Shown piece after piece: positions 19,221 to 28,900 of a DNA stretch of 64,000 nt; the first letter of the stretch is position 1; the number at the start of each line of letters is the position of its first letter. Under the pieces are notes generated by a model. It was not told where the DNA came from. It saw nothing but the letters and a program-made list of their open reading frames with translations, and made no database searches. The stretch spans positions 1-64,000 of the forward strand of contig VGID01000006.1 in the NCBI GenBank assembly GCA_016868035.1, given 5' to 3'. The position numbers and the translations under genes were made by a program. The stretch comes from Betaproteobacteria bacterium (GTDB taxonomy: Bacteria; Pseudomonadota; Gammaproteobacteria; Burkholderiales; SG8-41).

Positions 19221-20231
19221 TCAGATTCTAGCAGACTGCACGGCGGCCAGAACGCGCGCGGGGGTCAGCTGTATCATGCAGTTGAAGTGGCCGAGCGGGC
19301 ATACGCGCTGGAAGCACGGACTGCACGGCAGGTCGAGCTTGAGGATGGTCGCGGCCCCGGAGAGCGGAGGCGTGAACGCGGGGCTGCTCGAACCGTAGAG
19401 CGCGACGACCGGCTTGCCGAGGGCGGCCGCGACGTGCATCAGGCCGGAATCGTTGCTGACCGCCAATGCGCTCGACGCGAGCAGCGCCACGGCTTCCGCG
19501 AGCGTGGTGCGGCCGCACAGGTTGGCGCAGGCGCCGGCGCTTGCGCGCGCGATCTCCTCGCCGATGCCCGCGTCATTGGGAGAGCCGATGATCCAGACTT
19601 CGTAGCCGTTTTTCGCGAGGTCTTGCGCGAGTTGGCCGAAATAGGGCGCGGGCCAGCGCTTGGCGGGGCCATATTCGGCTCCCGGGCACAGCGCGACCAC
19701 GGGGCGCTGCGGCGCGAGGCCGTGCCGCTCGAGCGCGGCGCGCCGCTCCGCTCCGCCGACGTTCAGCGCGGGCGCAGGCAAAGGCCGCGCAAGCGCCTCA
19801 TCGCGGGGCAGCGCAAGCGCGGCGAAGCGCTCGGCCATCTGAGGCAGCCGCCGCTCGTCCAGGCGCCGCGCGTCGTTCAGCAGCCCCCACCGCATCTCGC
19901 CCACGTAGCCGGTCCGCACCGCGATGCCGGCGAAGAACGGCACGAGCGCGGACTTGAGGGAATTGGGCAGGACCACGGCCTGGTCGTAGCCTTCGCGCGC
20001 CAGTTCGCGGCCCAGGGCGCGCCTCGGCGCCAGCGCAAGCTCGCCGTGACGGAACGGGTGCGCGATCGTCCGCCGCACTTCGGGCATGCGCTCGAGCAGC
20101 GGCGCGGTCCATCCCGGCGCCAGGACATCCAGCGCGAGACCGGGGCGCCGCGCGTGGAGCAGCTTGAACATGGGTTGCGCAAGCACCATGTCGCCAACCC
20201 ACGACGGCGCTACGATCAGAATCTTGTGCAC
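19221..20231 (-). CDS. waaF: ADP-heptose:LPS heptosyltransferase II
   Basis: GT9-family glycosyltransferase adding the second heptose to the LPS inner core at the cytoplasmic face of the inner membrane. 336 residues. N-terminal KILIVAPSWVGDMVLAQPM is diagnostic; VVLPNSLKSALVPFFAGI and GYVGEMRWGLLND are typical of WaaF; the ADP-heptose-binding C-terminal half shows ALCPGAEYGPAKRWP, LCGRTTLAEAVALL and SNDSGLMHVAAALGKPVVALYGSSSP. The C-terminal Cys cluster CSPCFQRVCPLGHFNC is a common feature of the family. Next to the zf-CHCC and ilvE genes, separated by a repeat element. Confidence 0.95.
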   Translation of the reverse strand: MHKILIVAPSWVGDMVLAQPMFKLLHARRPGLALDVLAPGWTAPLLERMPEVRRTIAHPFRHGELALAPRRALGRELAREGYDQAVVLPNSLKSALVPFFAGIAVRTGYVGEMRWGLLNDARRLDERRLPQMAERFAALALPRDEALARPLPAPALNVGGAERRAALERHGLAPQRPVVALCPGAEYGPAKRWPAPYFGQLAQDLAKNGYEVWIIGSPNDAGIGEEIARASAGACANLCGRTTLAEAVALLASSALAVSNDSGLMHVAAALGKPVVALYGSSSPAFTPPLSGAATILKLDLPCSPCFQRVCPLGHFNCMIQLTPARVLAAVQSARI

Positions 20232-20254
20232 GACCGCAGGCTGAAGACCAGATT

Positions 20255-20345
20255 CTTAAACCACAAAGGACACAAAGGTTCTAAATTCAGGCCGGTGATC
20301 GTTCGGCTCTCCTTCGTGTCCTTTGTGTCCTTCGTGGTGAAGCTT
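20255..20345 (+). repeat. Inverted nonamer arrays between zf-CHCC and waaF genes
   Basis: Left set ACCACAAAGGACACAAAGG (20260-20278) faces an inverted right set TCCTTCGTG TCCTTTGTG TCCTTCGTGG (20311-20338), with a spacer of about 30 bases. Same CACAAAGGA family as at 35.4 kb. Confidence 0.85.
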
Positions 20346-20561
20346 TCAGTGTCCGCCGGCAGGCGGACCGTCTTTGAGCGTGAACTGGGTGCCGCAGTAC
20401 GGACAGAGCGCCGTGCCTGTTTTCTCGATGGGCAGGAACACCCGCGGATGCGCGTTCCACAGCATCATGGCCGGGGTCGGGCAGTGCAGCGGCAGGTCCC
20501 CCGGCGTCACCTCGATATGCCGCATGCTGCTCGCTCCGTTCTTCGCCATTGTCGTGCTCAT
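20346..20561 (-). CDS. Zinc-finger protein of the zf-CHCC family
   Basis: A 71-residue protein carrying the CHCC zinc-binding pattern: LPLHCPTPAMMLWNAHPRVFL supplies Cys and His, and GTALCPYCGTQF supplies the last two Cys. This small domain is shared with mitochondrial complex I subunit NDUFS6; in Betaproteobacteria it is commonly encoded beside ilvE, and its bacterial role is not established. The ATG at 20561 overlaps the ilvE stop (ATGA), showing translational coupling with ilvE. The C-terminus PPAGGH follows the zinc site directly. Confidence 0.9.
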   Translation of the reverse strand: MSTTMAKNGASSMRHIEVTPGDLPLHCPTPAMMLWNAHPRVFLPIEKTGTALCPYCGTQFTLKDGPPAGGH

Positions 20562-21487
20562 CCCGCGACCGGCGTGAGCCAATCGCGGTACTGGTCCGAT
20601 TTGCCCGTTACGCAGTCGAAGAACGCCCGCTGCAGCTTCTCGGTGACCGGACCGCGCTTGCCGTTGCCGATGGCACGGTTATCGAGCTCGCGGATCGGGG
20701 TCACCTCGGCCGCCGTCCCGGTGAAGAACGCCTCGTCGGACACGTAGACCTCGTCGCGCGTGATGCGCTTGGCCATGAAAGGGATGCCGAAATCCCGCGC
20801 GATGCGGATCACGGCATCGCGCGTGATCCCCTCGAGCGCGGAGGTGAGCTCCGGCTCATAGAGAGTGCCGTTGCGCACGATGAAGAGATTCTCTCCCGAG
20901 CCCTCGGCCACGAAGCCGTCCACGTCGAGCAGCAGCGCCTCATCGTAGCCGTCCTGCGCCGCTTCCTGGTGCGCGAGGATGGAGTTCATGTAGGTGCCGA
21001 CCGACTTCGCGCGGCACATCGTGACGTTGACGTGGTGGCGCACGAAGGAGGACGTCTTCACGCGGATGCCGCGCTCGAGCGCCTCGGTGCCGAGATACGC
21101 ACCCCACGGCCATGCCGCGATGGCCACGTGCACCCGCACGTTCTTCGCGGAGATTCCCATCGCCTCGGAGCCGTAGAACGCGATCGGCCGGATGTAGCAC
21201 GCCTCGAGCTTGTTCGCCCGCACCACTTCCTTCTGCGCGTCGAGCAACGTCTGGCGGTCGTAGGGCAGCGCCATCCCGTTGATGTGCGCCGAGCGGAACA
21301 GCCGCTCGGTGTGCTCGCGCAGCCGGAAGATCGCCGTCCCGGCAGGCGTCTTGTAGGCCCGGATGCCCTCGAACACGCCCATGCCGTAGTGCAGGGTGTG
21401 CGTGAGCACGTGGGTGGTGGCGTCGCGCCAGGGCACGAGCTTGCCGTCGTACCAGATGTGCCCGTCGCGGTCCGCCATGGACGCCAT
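20558..21487 (-). CDS. ilvE: Branched-chain amino acid aminotransferase
   Basis: PLP fold-type IV transaminase for Leu, Ile and Val. 309 residues from the ATG at 21487, which has AAGGAG seven bases upstream; a GTG two codons earlier would sit on top of that ribosome-binding site. Motifs: HTLHYGMGVFEGIRAY, IRPIAFYG, the PLP lysine in CRAKSVGTYMNS (about residue 162), EALLLDVDGFVAEGSGENLF and FFTGTAAEVTPI. It ends 4 bases inside the zf-CHCC gene. Repeat DNA lies upstream of the promoter region. Confidence 0.97.
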   Translation of the reverse strand: MASMADRDGHIWYDGKLVPWRDATTHVLTHTLHYGMGVFEGIRAYKTPAGTAIFRLREHTERLFRSAHINGMALPYDRQTLLDAQKEVVRANKLEACYIRPIAFYGSEAMGISAKNVRVHVAIAAWPWGAYLGTEALERGIRVKTSSFVRHHVNVTMCRAKSVGTYMNSILAHQEAAQDGYDEALLLDVDGFVAEGSGENLFIVRNGTLYEPELTSALEGITRDAVIRIARDFGIPFMAKRITRDEVYVSDEAFFTGTAAEVTPIRELDNRAIGNGKRGPVTEKLQRAFFDCVTGKSDQYRDWLTPVAG

Positions 21488-21559
21488 GTACACGCTCCTT
21501 AAGGGTAGCAGTAAAGGAAGGCGCTATTTTAGCGTATGTCGCCCGCGGCGCCTGCCAGG

Positions 21560-21635
21560 CCCGGGGTTCAGAGTTCGAAGTTCAGGGTTCGAAGTTCGAA
21601 CACGGAACACGGAGCGCGGAACCCGAAATCCGGAA
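21560..21635 (+). repeat. Compact inverted heptamer arrays upstream of the cyclase gene
   Basis: GTTCAGA GTTCGAA GTTCAGG GTTCGAA GTTCGAA-type units (21567-21600) pass almost without spacer into complementary-type units ACACGGA ACACGGA GCGCGGA ACCCGAA (21599-21634). The element occupies the ilvE-cyclase divergent intergenic region and could form a long imperfect hairpin. Confidence 0.8.
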
Positions 21636-21722
21636 CCGGCCGCAGGCGCTTGCCGATGGTGGCGGATTCCCCGGGCCCTGAGTAGAATGACGGCTCCGTT
21701 GGCGGCATACCCGGGAGAATTC

Positions 21723-23048
21723 GTGGCGCGCAATCTGCTTGCATGGCTGGAAAAGCTGGGCCAGCGCGTCATCACCGAGCAGGACAGCGAGCAGGAGCGC
21801 CTCAACAAGACGCTCGCCATCTTCGCGTGTGGCCTGATGGGCTTTGCCGCGATGCTGTGGCTCCTCATCTACTGGACGATGGGGATCAAGTTCTCCGCCA
21901 ACGTGCCGCTGATCTATCTCGGGCTCTCGGGCGGGTCGCTGGCCCTCTACCTGTGGAACCGCAATTTCGTGCTGTTCCGTTTCATCCAGGTCAGCCTGTT
22001 CCTGTTCGTGCCCTTCATCATGCAGTGGAGCATCGGCAGCTACGTGAGCTCCTCGGGCGTGATGCTCTGGGCGCTGCTCGCCCCGCTCGGCGTGATGATC
22101 TTCCAGGGGCCGCGCGAATCGCTGCCGTGGTTCTTCGCCTATATCGTCATGACGGCGGTGTCCGGCTTCTTCGACTACTACCTCACCGAGGGCGTGGAAG
22201 CCGGCGTCACCTTCCAGAGCATCGCGGTGTTCTTCGCGCTGAATTTCGCGGCGATGTCCACCATCGTCTATCTGCTGATCAGCTACTTCGTGCGCCAGCG
22301 CGACAAGCTGCAAGTGCGCCTCGACCAGTCGTTCCATCTGCTCAAGGAGGAGCAGGAAAAGTCCGAGCGGCTGCTGCTCAACATCCTGCCCGGCCCGATC
22401 GCCGAGCGCCTCAAGGAGGACCACAGCACGATCGCCGACGGCTTCGCCGACGTCACCGTGATGTTCGCCGACATCATCGATTTCACGCGGCTCGCCGAGG
22501 AGATGCCGCCCACGTTCGTCGTGAACCTGCTGAACGAGGTGTTCTCGCACTTCGACCAGCCTGCCGAAAAGTACGGCCTGGAGAAGATCAAGACCATCGG
22601 GGACGCGTACATGGTGGCCGGGGGGCTCGACGAGCATCACCGCTCCAATTTCGACGGCGAGGTTGCCGGCGGCTACAGCGAGGCGATGTGCGGGATGGCG
22701 ATCGAGATGCGCGACTACATGAACACGCTGTCCGGGCTGCGCAAGGCGCGGCTGCAGCTGCACATCGGCATCGGCACCGGTCCGGTCGTCGCGGGCGTGA
22801 TCGGGATGAAGAAGTTCATCTACGACCTGTGGGGCGACACTGTAAACATCGCGAGCCGGGTCACGGCCGAGGCGGGTGCGAACGTGATCCTGCTGGACGC
22901 CGCGACCTACCGGCGCGTGCGTGACCGCTACGAATTCGAAGGCCCGGAGACGATCCGGGTCAAGGGCAAGGGCGAGATGACCGTGTATCGCCTGACGGGC
23001 CGCAAAGCGGCGGCATCGGCCACCGCCGTCCCGCGCGCGGCGACCTGA
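21723..23048 (+). CDS. Membrane-bound class III adenylate cyclase
   Basis: Makes cAMP from ATP at the inner membrane. The N-terminal ~190 residues contain about six hydrophobic helices (e.g. IFACGLMGFAAMLWLLIY), a short coiled linker (LKEEQEKSERLLLNILP, the conserved cyclase-transducer element) leads to the catalytic domain. There VTVMFADIIDFTRLA holds the first metal Asp, EKIKTIGDAYM the adenine-selecting Lys, and YDLWGDTVNIASR the second selecting Asp, together diagnostic of adenylate rather than guanylate specificity. GTG at 21723 follows GGGAGAATTC; an ATG at 21687 is an alternative without a clear ribosome-binding site. A cNMP-binding protein is encoded 11 kb downstream, a possible but unproven partner. 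Confidence 0.93.
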   Translation: MARNLLAWLEKLGQRVITEQDSEQERLNKTLAIFACGLMGFAAMLWLLIYWTMGIKFSANVPLIYLGLSGGSLALYLWNRNFVLFRFIQVSLFLFVPFIMQWSIGSYVSSSGVMLWALLAPLGVMIFQGPRESLPWFFAYIVMTAVSGFFDYYLTEGVEAGVTFQSIAVFFALNFAAMSTIVYLLISYFVRQRDKLQVRLDQSFHLLKEEQEKSERLLLNILPGPIAERLKEDHSTIADGFADVTVMFADIIDFTRLAEEMPPTFVVNLLNEVFSHFDQPAEKYGLEKIKTIGDAYMVAGGLDEHHRSNFDGEVAGGYSEAMCGMAIEMRDYMNTLSGLRKARLQLHIGIGTGPVVAGVIGMKKFIYDLWGDTVNIASRVTAEAGANVILLDAATYRRVRDRYEFEGPETIRVKGKGEMTVYRLTGRKAAASATAVPRAAT

Positions 23049-23114
23049 TATCCGGCTTTCTCCGGAACGCGGGCGACCGGGTCCGGCAGGGTGTGCTGGT
23101 CCCGACGGGCGTGA

Positions 23115-25820
23115 TCAGGGCCGCCGGTTTCCGAGCACCCGCTCCCACAGGGCCACCACCGGCTGTACGAGGGCGTCCGTCTCATCGCGCGCGGCCCGCG
23201 CGTACCGGTTCCCGGCGAGCCGCAGCATGTGCTGCCTGCGGCGGAATTCGCGGTAGGCATCGCGCACGTTCTGCGCCAGTGCGGCCGGGATCAGGCCGAT
23301 TTCTCCGGCGAGCTTGAGCAGGGCGATGTTGCCGATGTTTCCGGTGAGCTCGGGGTGCGCATGCGCGTGCCCGAGGACCAGGTACTGGACGATGAACTCC
23401 ACGTCCACGATGCCGCCGGGGTCGTGCTTGAGGTCGAAGAGCTCGGTCGGGTTGGGATGCGCGTCGTGCATCTTCTGGCGCATCTCGACGATCTCGCGGC
23501 GCAACGCTTCGAGTTCGCGCCGCTGGCGCAGGATCGCCACCCGCAAGGTTTCGAATTCGCGCCCGATGTCCGGATCCCCGGCGACGAAGCGGGCGCGGGT
23601 GAGCGCCTGGTGCTCCCAGACCCACGCTTTGGAGAGCTGGTAGGCGCGGAAGGTCTCGAGCGGACTCACCAATAGCCCGCCTGCCCCATCCGGGCGCAGC
23701 CGCAGATCGGTGTCGTAGAGCACGCCGGCCGGCGTGAGGCTCGTGAGCCACGTATTGATGCGCTGGGCGAAGCGGGCGTAGGTCACGGATGCCTCCGGTG
23801 CGGGGTCGTCGTAGAGGAAGACGAGATCGAGGTCGGTGGCGTAGCCGAGCTCCTTGCCGCCGAGCTTGCCGTAGCCGATCACCGCGAAGCGTGGCCGGCG
23901 CGCCTGCACGTTTCGGAGCAATCCCCATGTCAAACGCAGAACCTCGCCCAGGATCACGCACGCGAGATCGCTCAGGTGGTCGCTCAATGTCTCCAGCGGG
24001 AGCTCGCCCGCCAGATCCTGTGCGACGAGCCGGATCGTCTGACTGTGCTGGAAATGCCGGAGCAGGTCCATCTGCTTCTCGGTGTCCTCCGCGGCCTCGT
24101 CGAGGTGCGCGCGCAGCTCGCTGCGGGCGGCGTCCCAGTTTGGTGCCGCGTAGAGGGAGCGCGTGTCGAGCAGCTCGTCGAGCAGGATCGGATGGCGCGT
24201 CAGATACTGCGCCACCCAGGGGCTCGCGCTCATCATGGCCGCGAGCCGCGCGAGCGTCTGCGGATATTCCACGAGCAGCGCAAGATAGGCGGCGCGCCCG
24301 CTGATCGATTCGAGCAGATCGAGTATGCGCTCGAGCGTAGCGTCCGGGCTGCTCTCCGCCGCTGCCGTCTCGATCGCCAGCGGCACCAGCTGGTCGAGCC
24401 GCGCCTGGCTCGTCGCGGGAAGCCCGCGGTAGCGGCCGCTCCCACGCAGGCTTTTCAGACGCTGCCCGAGCGACTGCGGGTCACGGAATCCGAGCGCGGC
24501 GAACTCGTCGAGCGCTCGTTCGGTATCGCCTGCTTCCTGCCAAATACAGGTGAGCGCGTGCTCGCCGCCGGGGGCGGCGGCGAAGATCTGCTCGAAATGG
24601 CGCGTCACGCGGCTGCGGTGGCGCTCGAACTCGGTGCCGAGCGACGCGTAATCGGCGTGCCCCATCGCCTCCGCCAGGAGCGCCCGGTCGTCGGCGGAGG
24701 CCGGAGGAACGTGCGTCTGCTGGTCATCGAGGTACTGCAGGCGGTGCTCGAGATTGCGCAGAAACGCGTACGCGTCCTCGAGCTGGCGCACCGCATCCTG
24801 CGGGAGCAGGTTGCGCTCCCCGAGCAGGGGCAGCACCGCGAGCGTCGGCTGGCGACGCAGAGCCGCGTCACGGCCGCCGCGGATCAACTGGAACACCTGG
24901 ACGATGAATTCGATCTCGCGGATGCCGCCGGGCCCGAGCTTGACGTTGTCGGCGATGTCGCGGCGCGTGACCTCCCGCCGGATCTGCCGGTGCAGATCGC
25001 GCAGCGACCCGAGCGCGTTGTAGTCCAGGTGGCGGCGATAGACGAACGGGCGCACAAGCTCCATCAGCTCGGGCGCGCGGTCTCCGGTGAGCACGCGTGC
25101 CTTGATCCACGCATAGCGCTCCCACTCCCTCGCCTGCGTGACGAAATACTCCTCGAGCATGTCGAAGCTCGCCGTGAGCGGGCCGCCGTCGCCGTAGGGC
25201 CGCAGCCGCATGTCCACGCGAAAGACGTGCCCATCCGCGGTGATTTCCGAAAGGGCGCCGATGAGTTGGCGGCCGAGTCGCGTGAAATATTCGTGATTGC
25301 TGATCGGATGCTCTCCGCCGGTGTTCCCGTCCTCGGGATAGACGAAGATGAGATCGATGTCGGAAGAGACGTTGAGCTCCGCCCCGCCCAGCTTGCCCAT
25401 GCCCACTACGTGCAATTGCTGCACCTTCCCGCTGTTTGCTCCGAGGGGCTTGCCGTGCTGCGCGGCGAGCCACGCGTCGAGCCGCCCGAGCGCGTAGCCG
25501 ATCGCCATCTCGGCGAGCGCAGTAGTGGTCGCGACGACCTCGGACAGCGGGGCGATGCCGGCGAGGTCGCGCGCGAGCGTGCGCAGCATGACCCGCTGGC
25601 GCAGCACCCGCAGCGCCCGCTTGAGCGCATCCTCGCTGCTCGGGGGCTCCGGTGCGAGCCCCGAGCGCATTTCCTCGGCGCTGAACGGGAGCTCGATACC
25701 GGCCGCCACGGCCAGCCGGGGATCGGCGGCGAGCAGCCGGCGCGCGTAGCGGCTGAGCCGCGTCGCGCGCGCAAGCGCGTCGTCGGCGCTCGGCGGCAGC
25801 CTCGCGTTATGGGATTCCAT
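23115..25820 (-). CDS. glnE: Bifunctional glutamine synthetase adenylyltransferase/deadenylase
   Basis: Controls glutamine synthetase by adding and removing AMP in response to PII and glutamine. 901 residues with two nucleotidyltransferase domains: the N-terminal deadenylylating one has GMGKLGGAELNVSSDIDLIF near residue 140, and the C-terminal adenylylating one has GYGKLGGKELGYATDLDLVF near residue 645. Helical regulatory domains follow each (GPGGIREIEFIVQ and DPGGIVDVEFIVQ are the paired signatures). Both active-site Asp pairs are intact. It is divergent from the YhdP-like gene with only about 70 bases between likely starts. Confidence 0.97.
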   Translation of the reverse strand: MESHNARLPPSADDALARATRLSRYARRLLAADPRLAVAAGIELPFSAEEMRSGLAPEPPSSEDALKRALRVLRQRVMLRTLARDLAGIAPLSEVVATTTALAEMAIGYALGRLDAWLAAQHGKPLGANSGKVQQLHVVGMGKLGGAELNVSSDIDLIFVYPEDGNTGGEHPISNHEYFTRLGRQLIGALSEITADGHVFRVDMRLRPYGDGGPLTASFDMLEEYFVTQAREWERYAWIKARVLTGDRAPELMELVRPFVYRRHLDYNALGSLRDLHRQIRREVTRRDIADNVKLGPGGIREIEFIVQVFQLIRGGRDAALRRQPTLAVLPLLGERNLLPQDAVRQLEDAYAFLRNLEHRLQYLDDQQTHVPPASADDRALLAEAMGHADYASLGTEFERHRSRVTRHFEQIFAAAPGGEHALTCIWQEAGDTERALDEFAALGFRDPQSLGQRLKSLRGSGRYRGLPATSQARLDQLVPLAIETAAAESSPDATLERILDLLESISGRAAYLALLVEYPQTLARLAAMMSASPWVAQYLTRHPILLDELLDTRSLYAAPNWDAARSELRAHLDEAAEDTEKQMDLLRHFQHSQTIRLVAQDLAGELPLETLSDHLSDLACVILGEVLRLTWGLLRNVQARRPRFAVIGYGKLGGKELGYATDLDLVFLYDDPAPEASVTYARFAQRINTWLTSLTPAGVLYDTDLRLRPDGAGGLLVSPLETFRAYQLSKAWVWEHQALTRARFVAGDPDIGREFETLRVAILRQRRELEALRREIVEMRQKMHDAHPNPTELFDLKHDPGGIVDVEFIVQYLVLGHAHAHPELTGNIGNIALLKLAGEIGLIPAALAQNVRDAYREFRRRQHMLRLAGNRYARAARDETDALVQPVVALWERVLGNRRP

Positions 25821-25849
25821 GAGGGATTGAGAGTAGAATACGTAAATCC

Positions 25850-25877
25850 TTGACTCAATATCGCATTTTTTTAAATT
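25850..25877 (+). promoter_or_regulatory. Sigma-70-type promoter of the YhdP-like gene
   Basis: TTGACT at 25850-25855 is followed after 16 bases by TAAATT at 25872-25877, in AT-rich DNA unlike its surroundings. Transcription would begin near 25884. The same TTG could be read as the first codon of an in-frame extension, but promoter function explains it better, so the coding start is placed downstream. Confidence 0.6.
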
Positions 25878-25921
25878 TCAGGCAAAGCGGGGTGCTCTCC
25901 GGAAGAATCGGTTGGCTGCGC

Positions 25922-28900
25922 GTGAGCTCGCTCTGGGTCTACCGCGTGCTCACCTGGAGCGTGCTGGCGGTCGGCTTCGCGTTCGCGGCGATGCTGCTCA
26001 CGCTGCGCTACTGGATCCTGCCGAATATCGAGAATTATCGCGAGGACATCGCGCGCGTCGTAAGCCAGCGGGCCCAGCAGAAGGTCCAGATCGGCAGGAT
26101 TTACGCCAACTGGGACGGGCTGCGCCCGCAATTGATGCTCGAGCGGGTCACCGTGCTCGACGCGGCGGGCCGCCCCGTCCTCGAGTTCCCGCGCATAGAC
26201 CAGACCTTGTCGTGGCTGTCGCTGCCCGTGCTCGCGCTGCGATTCCACGCGATAGACATTTACCAGCCCATCCTCGGCATCCGGCGCGACGCGCGCGGCG
26301 CGATCTCGGTGGCGGGTATCGAGGTGACCGGCGAGACCGATGGCGGCGGCTTCGCCGATTGGCTGCTGCGCCAGCGCGACATCGAGGTGCACGATGCCAC
26401 GATCGTCTGGAACGACGAGCTGCGCGCCGCGCCCCGGCTCGAGCTGAAAAACGTGCATCTGCGCATCCAGAGCCGCGGCGGTCAGCACCGGTTTGGTTTG
26501 CGCGCCGTGCCGCCGCGCGAGCTCGCGGCCCCGCTCGACGTGCGCGGCGACTTCACGGGCGAATCCATCCGCTCGCTCGCGGGCTGGAACGGCACGCTCT
26601 TCGTGCAGCTCGATTACGCCGACATCGCGGCATGGCGCACGTGGGTTCCGTTCCCGATCGAGTTTCCTCGCGGGGCGGGCGCGCTGCGCACGTGGCTCAC
26701 GTTCGGCAAGCAAAAGGTCGTGAGCCTCATTGCCGACGTGCGGCTCGCCGACGTGCGGGCGCGGCTCGCAAAGGATCTCCCCGAGCTCGATCTTACCGAG
26801 CTCGCCGGGCGCATCGGCTGGAAAAGGTCCGGCCCGACCTTCGAGTTGACGGCTTCCAAGCTCGGGCTCACCACTGCCGGCGGCCTGAAGCTTCCGCCGG
26901 CGGATTTCCTGCTGCGCCTCGTCGCCGCCGACGCGCGCAAGCCCGCGCGAGGGGAGCTGAACACCAATGCGCTCGAGCTCGCCCCGCTCGTCGCGCTTGC
27001 CGACCACCTGCCGCTGGGGCAGGAGGTTCGCAAGCAGCTCGCCGCCCTCTCGCCCAAAGGCAGCCTCTTCGATGTCGTGGTGCGCTGGGACGGGGAGTGG
27101 CGCGAGCCGGAGCGCTACAGCGTCCGGGGGCGGTTCCACGCTCTCGCGCTCAACCGCATGGACAGGATACCGGGCTTCAGCGGATTGAGCGGCAACGTGG
27201 ACGGCAATGAACGCGGAGGAACGCTGTATCTGAACGCGCAGAAGCCGACGGCCCACCTGCCGCTCGTTCTGCGCGAGACGCTCGAGCTCGATGCGCTCAC
27301 CGCGCACGTCGGCTGGTTGCGGGACGGGGCGGGGATCGAGTGGAGGTTCAACAACGTAGCGTTCTCCAACCCCCATCTCGCCGGGACGGTGTTCGGCAAT
27401 TACCGTACGGTCAAAGGGGGGCGCGGCCACATCGACCTCACCGGAAGCTTCACCCGCGCCGACGGGCGCCAGGTCGGGCGCTACATGCCGCTCGTGGTGG
27501 ACAAGGCGGTGCGCGACTGGCTCGACACATCGCTGCTCGCGGGCCAATCGACCGACGTCACGCTGCGCCTCAAGGGCAATCTGGACGATTTCCCGTTCGC
27601 GGACGGCAAGAGCGGCGTGTTTCACGTGGCGGCCAAGGTGACCGGCGGCACGCTCGATTACGCCACGGGCTGGCCGCGGATCGAGAACATCGCTGGCGAG
27701 GCCGTCTTCCGCGGCAAGCGCATGGACATCCACGCGCGCGAGGGCACGATCCTGGGCGCGCGGCTCGCGCGGGTGCATGCCGCGATCCCGGACCTTACCG
27801 CTGCCCGCGAAACGCTGCAGGTCACCGGCGAGGCCGAAGGCCCGACCGGGGAGTTCCTTACCTTCATCGAGAAGAGCCCGGTACTCGGCATGATTGACCG
27901 CTTCAGCGAGGGATGGCGCGCCCAGGGCACGGGCAAGCTCGGTTTGAAGCTGGAAATACCGTTGCGCGCAACCGAGAAGAGCGTCGTCGCCGGCGCCTAC
28001 GAGTTCGCCAACAACACGGTGGTGGCTGGCGCAGACATGCCGCCGCTCGAGCAGGCCAGCGGCCGAGTCGAGTTCACGGAATCCTCGGTGCGCACGCAAA
28101 AAGTGACCGGCGTTCTGCTGGGCGGCCCGGTGACGATATCAGCCGCCACGCCGGGCGACGGGGCGATACGCGTGACGGTCCAGGGACGCCTCAACGCCGA
28201 CAACGCGCGCCGGGCCGGCGCAGTCCCGGTCTGGCTCCAGCATTTGCGCGGAGCCACTGACTGGCGCGCCGTCTACAGCGTGCGCGGACGCGTCAACGAC
28301 GTGGTCGTCGAATCCAGCCTGCAGGGTCTCGCGGCCGATCTTCCGGGGCCGCTCGTCAAGGCGGCGGCGGAGGCGCTGCCGCTGCGATTCGAGCGCCGCT
28401 CGGTTGCGCCGGGCCAGGACCGGCTGAGCCTTACGGTCGGCGAGATCGTGGGCATGCAGCTTGCGCGGCGCACCGAGGGCGAGCGCGTCGTGATCCCGCG
28501 CGGCACGGTGCGCTTCGGCGGCGCCGCGGCCGAACCCGAGCGCAGCGGCGTGTGGGTGAGCGGAACGGTGAAGACACTGGACCTCGACCGCTGGATCGGG
28601 CTGCTGCGCGACACGGGCGGGGTTGCGCCGATCGAGTGGGGAGGCGTGGACATCAATGTCGGCACGCTCAATGCGTTCGGCCGGCGCATCAACGATCTTG
28701 CGGTCAACGCCACGCTGCAGGGCGGACAGTGGCGCGGAAATCTCTCCGGAAAGGGGCTTGAAGGCAGCGTCGGTTGGCAGCCGCAGGGACGCGGCAGGCT
28801 CACTGCGCGCATGAAAACGCTCGTCATGCCTGCCGAAACAGCTCCGGCGGCTCCGGTCGCCGCGCGGACCGCAAAGGAGTTCGAGCTGCCGGCGCTCGAC

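Noticed and set aside
23976-25853. Long plus-strand open frame opposite glnE
   Set aside because: Mirror of the glnE codon pattern; composition and motifs show no protein family.
25850-25921. TTG at 25850 as start of the YhdP-like gene
   Set aside because: It coincides with the -35 box of a good promoter, and the family N-terminus fits a downstream GTG.
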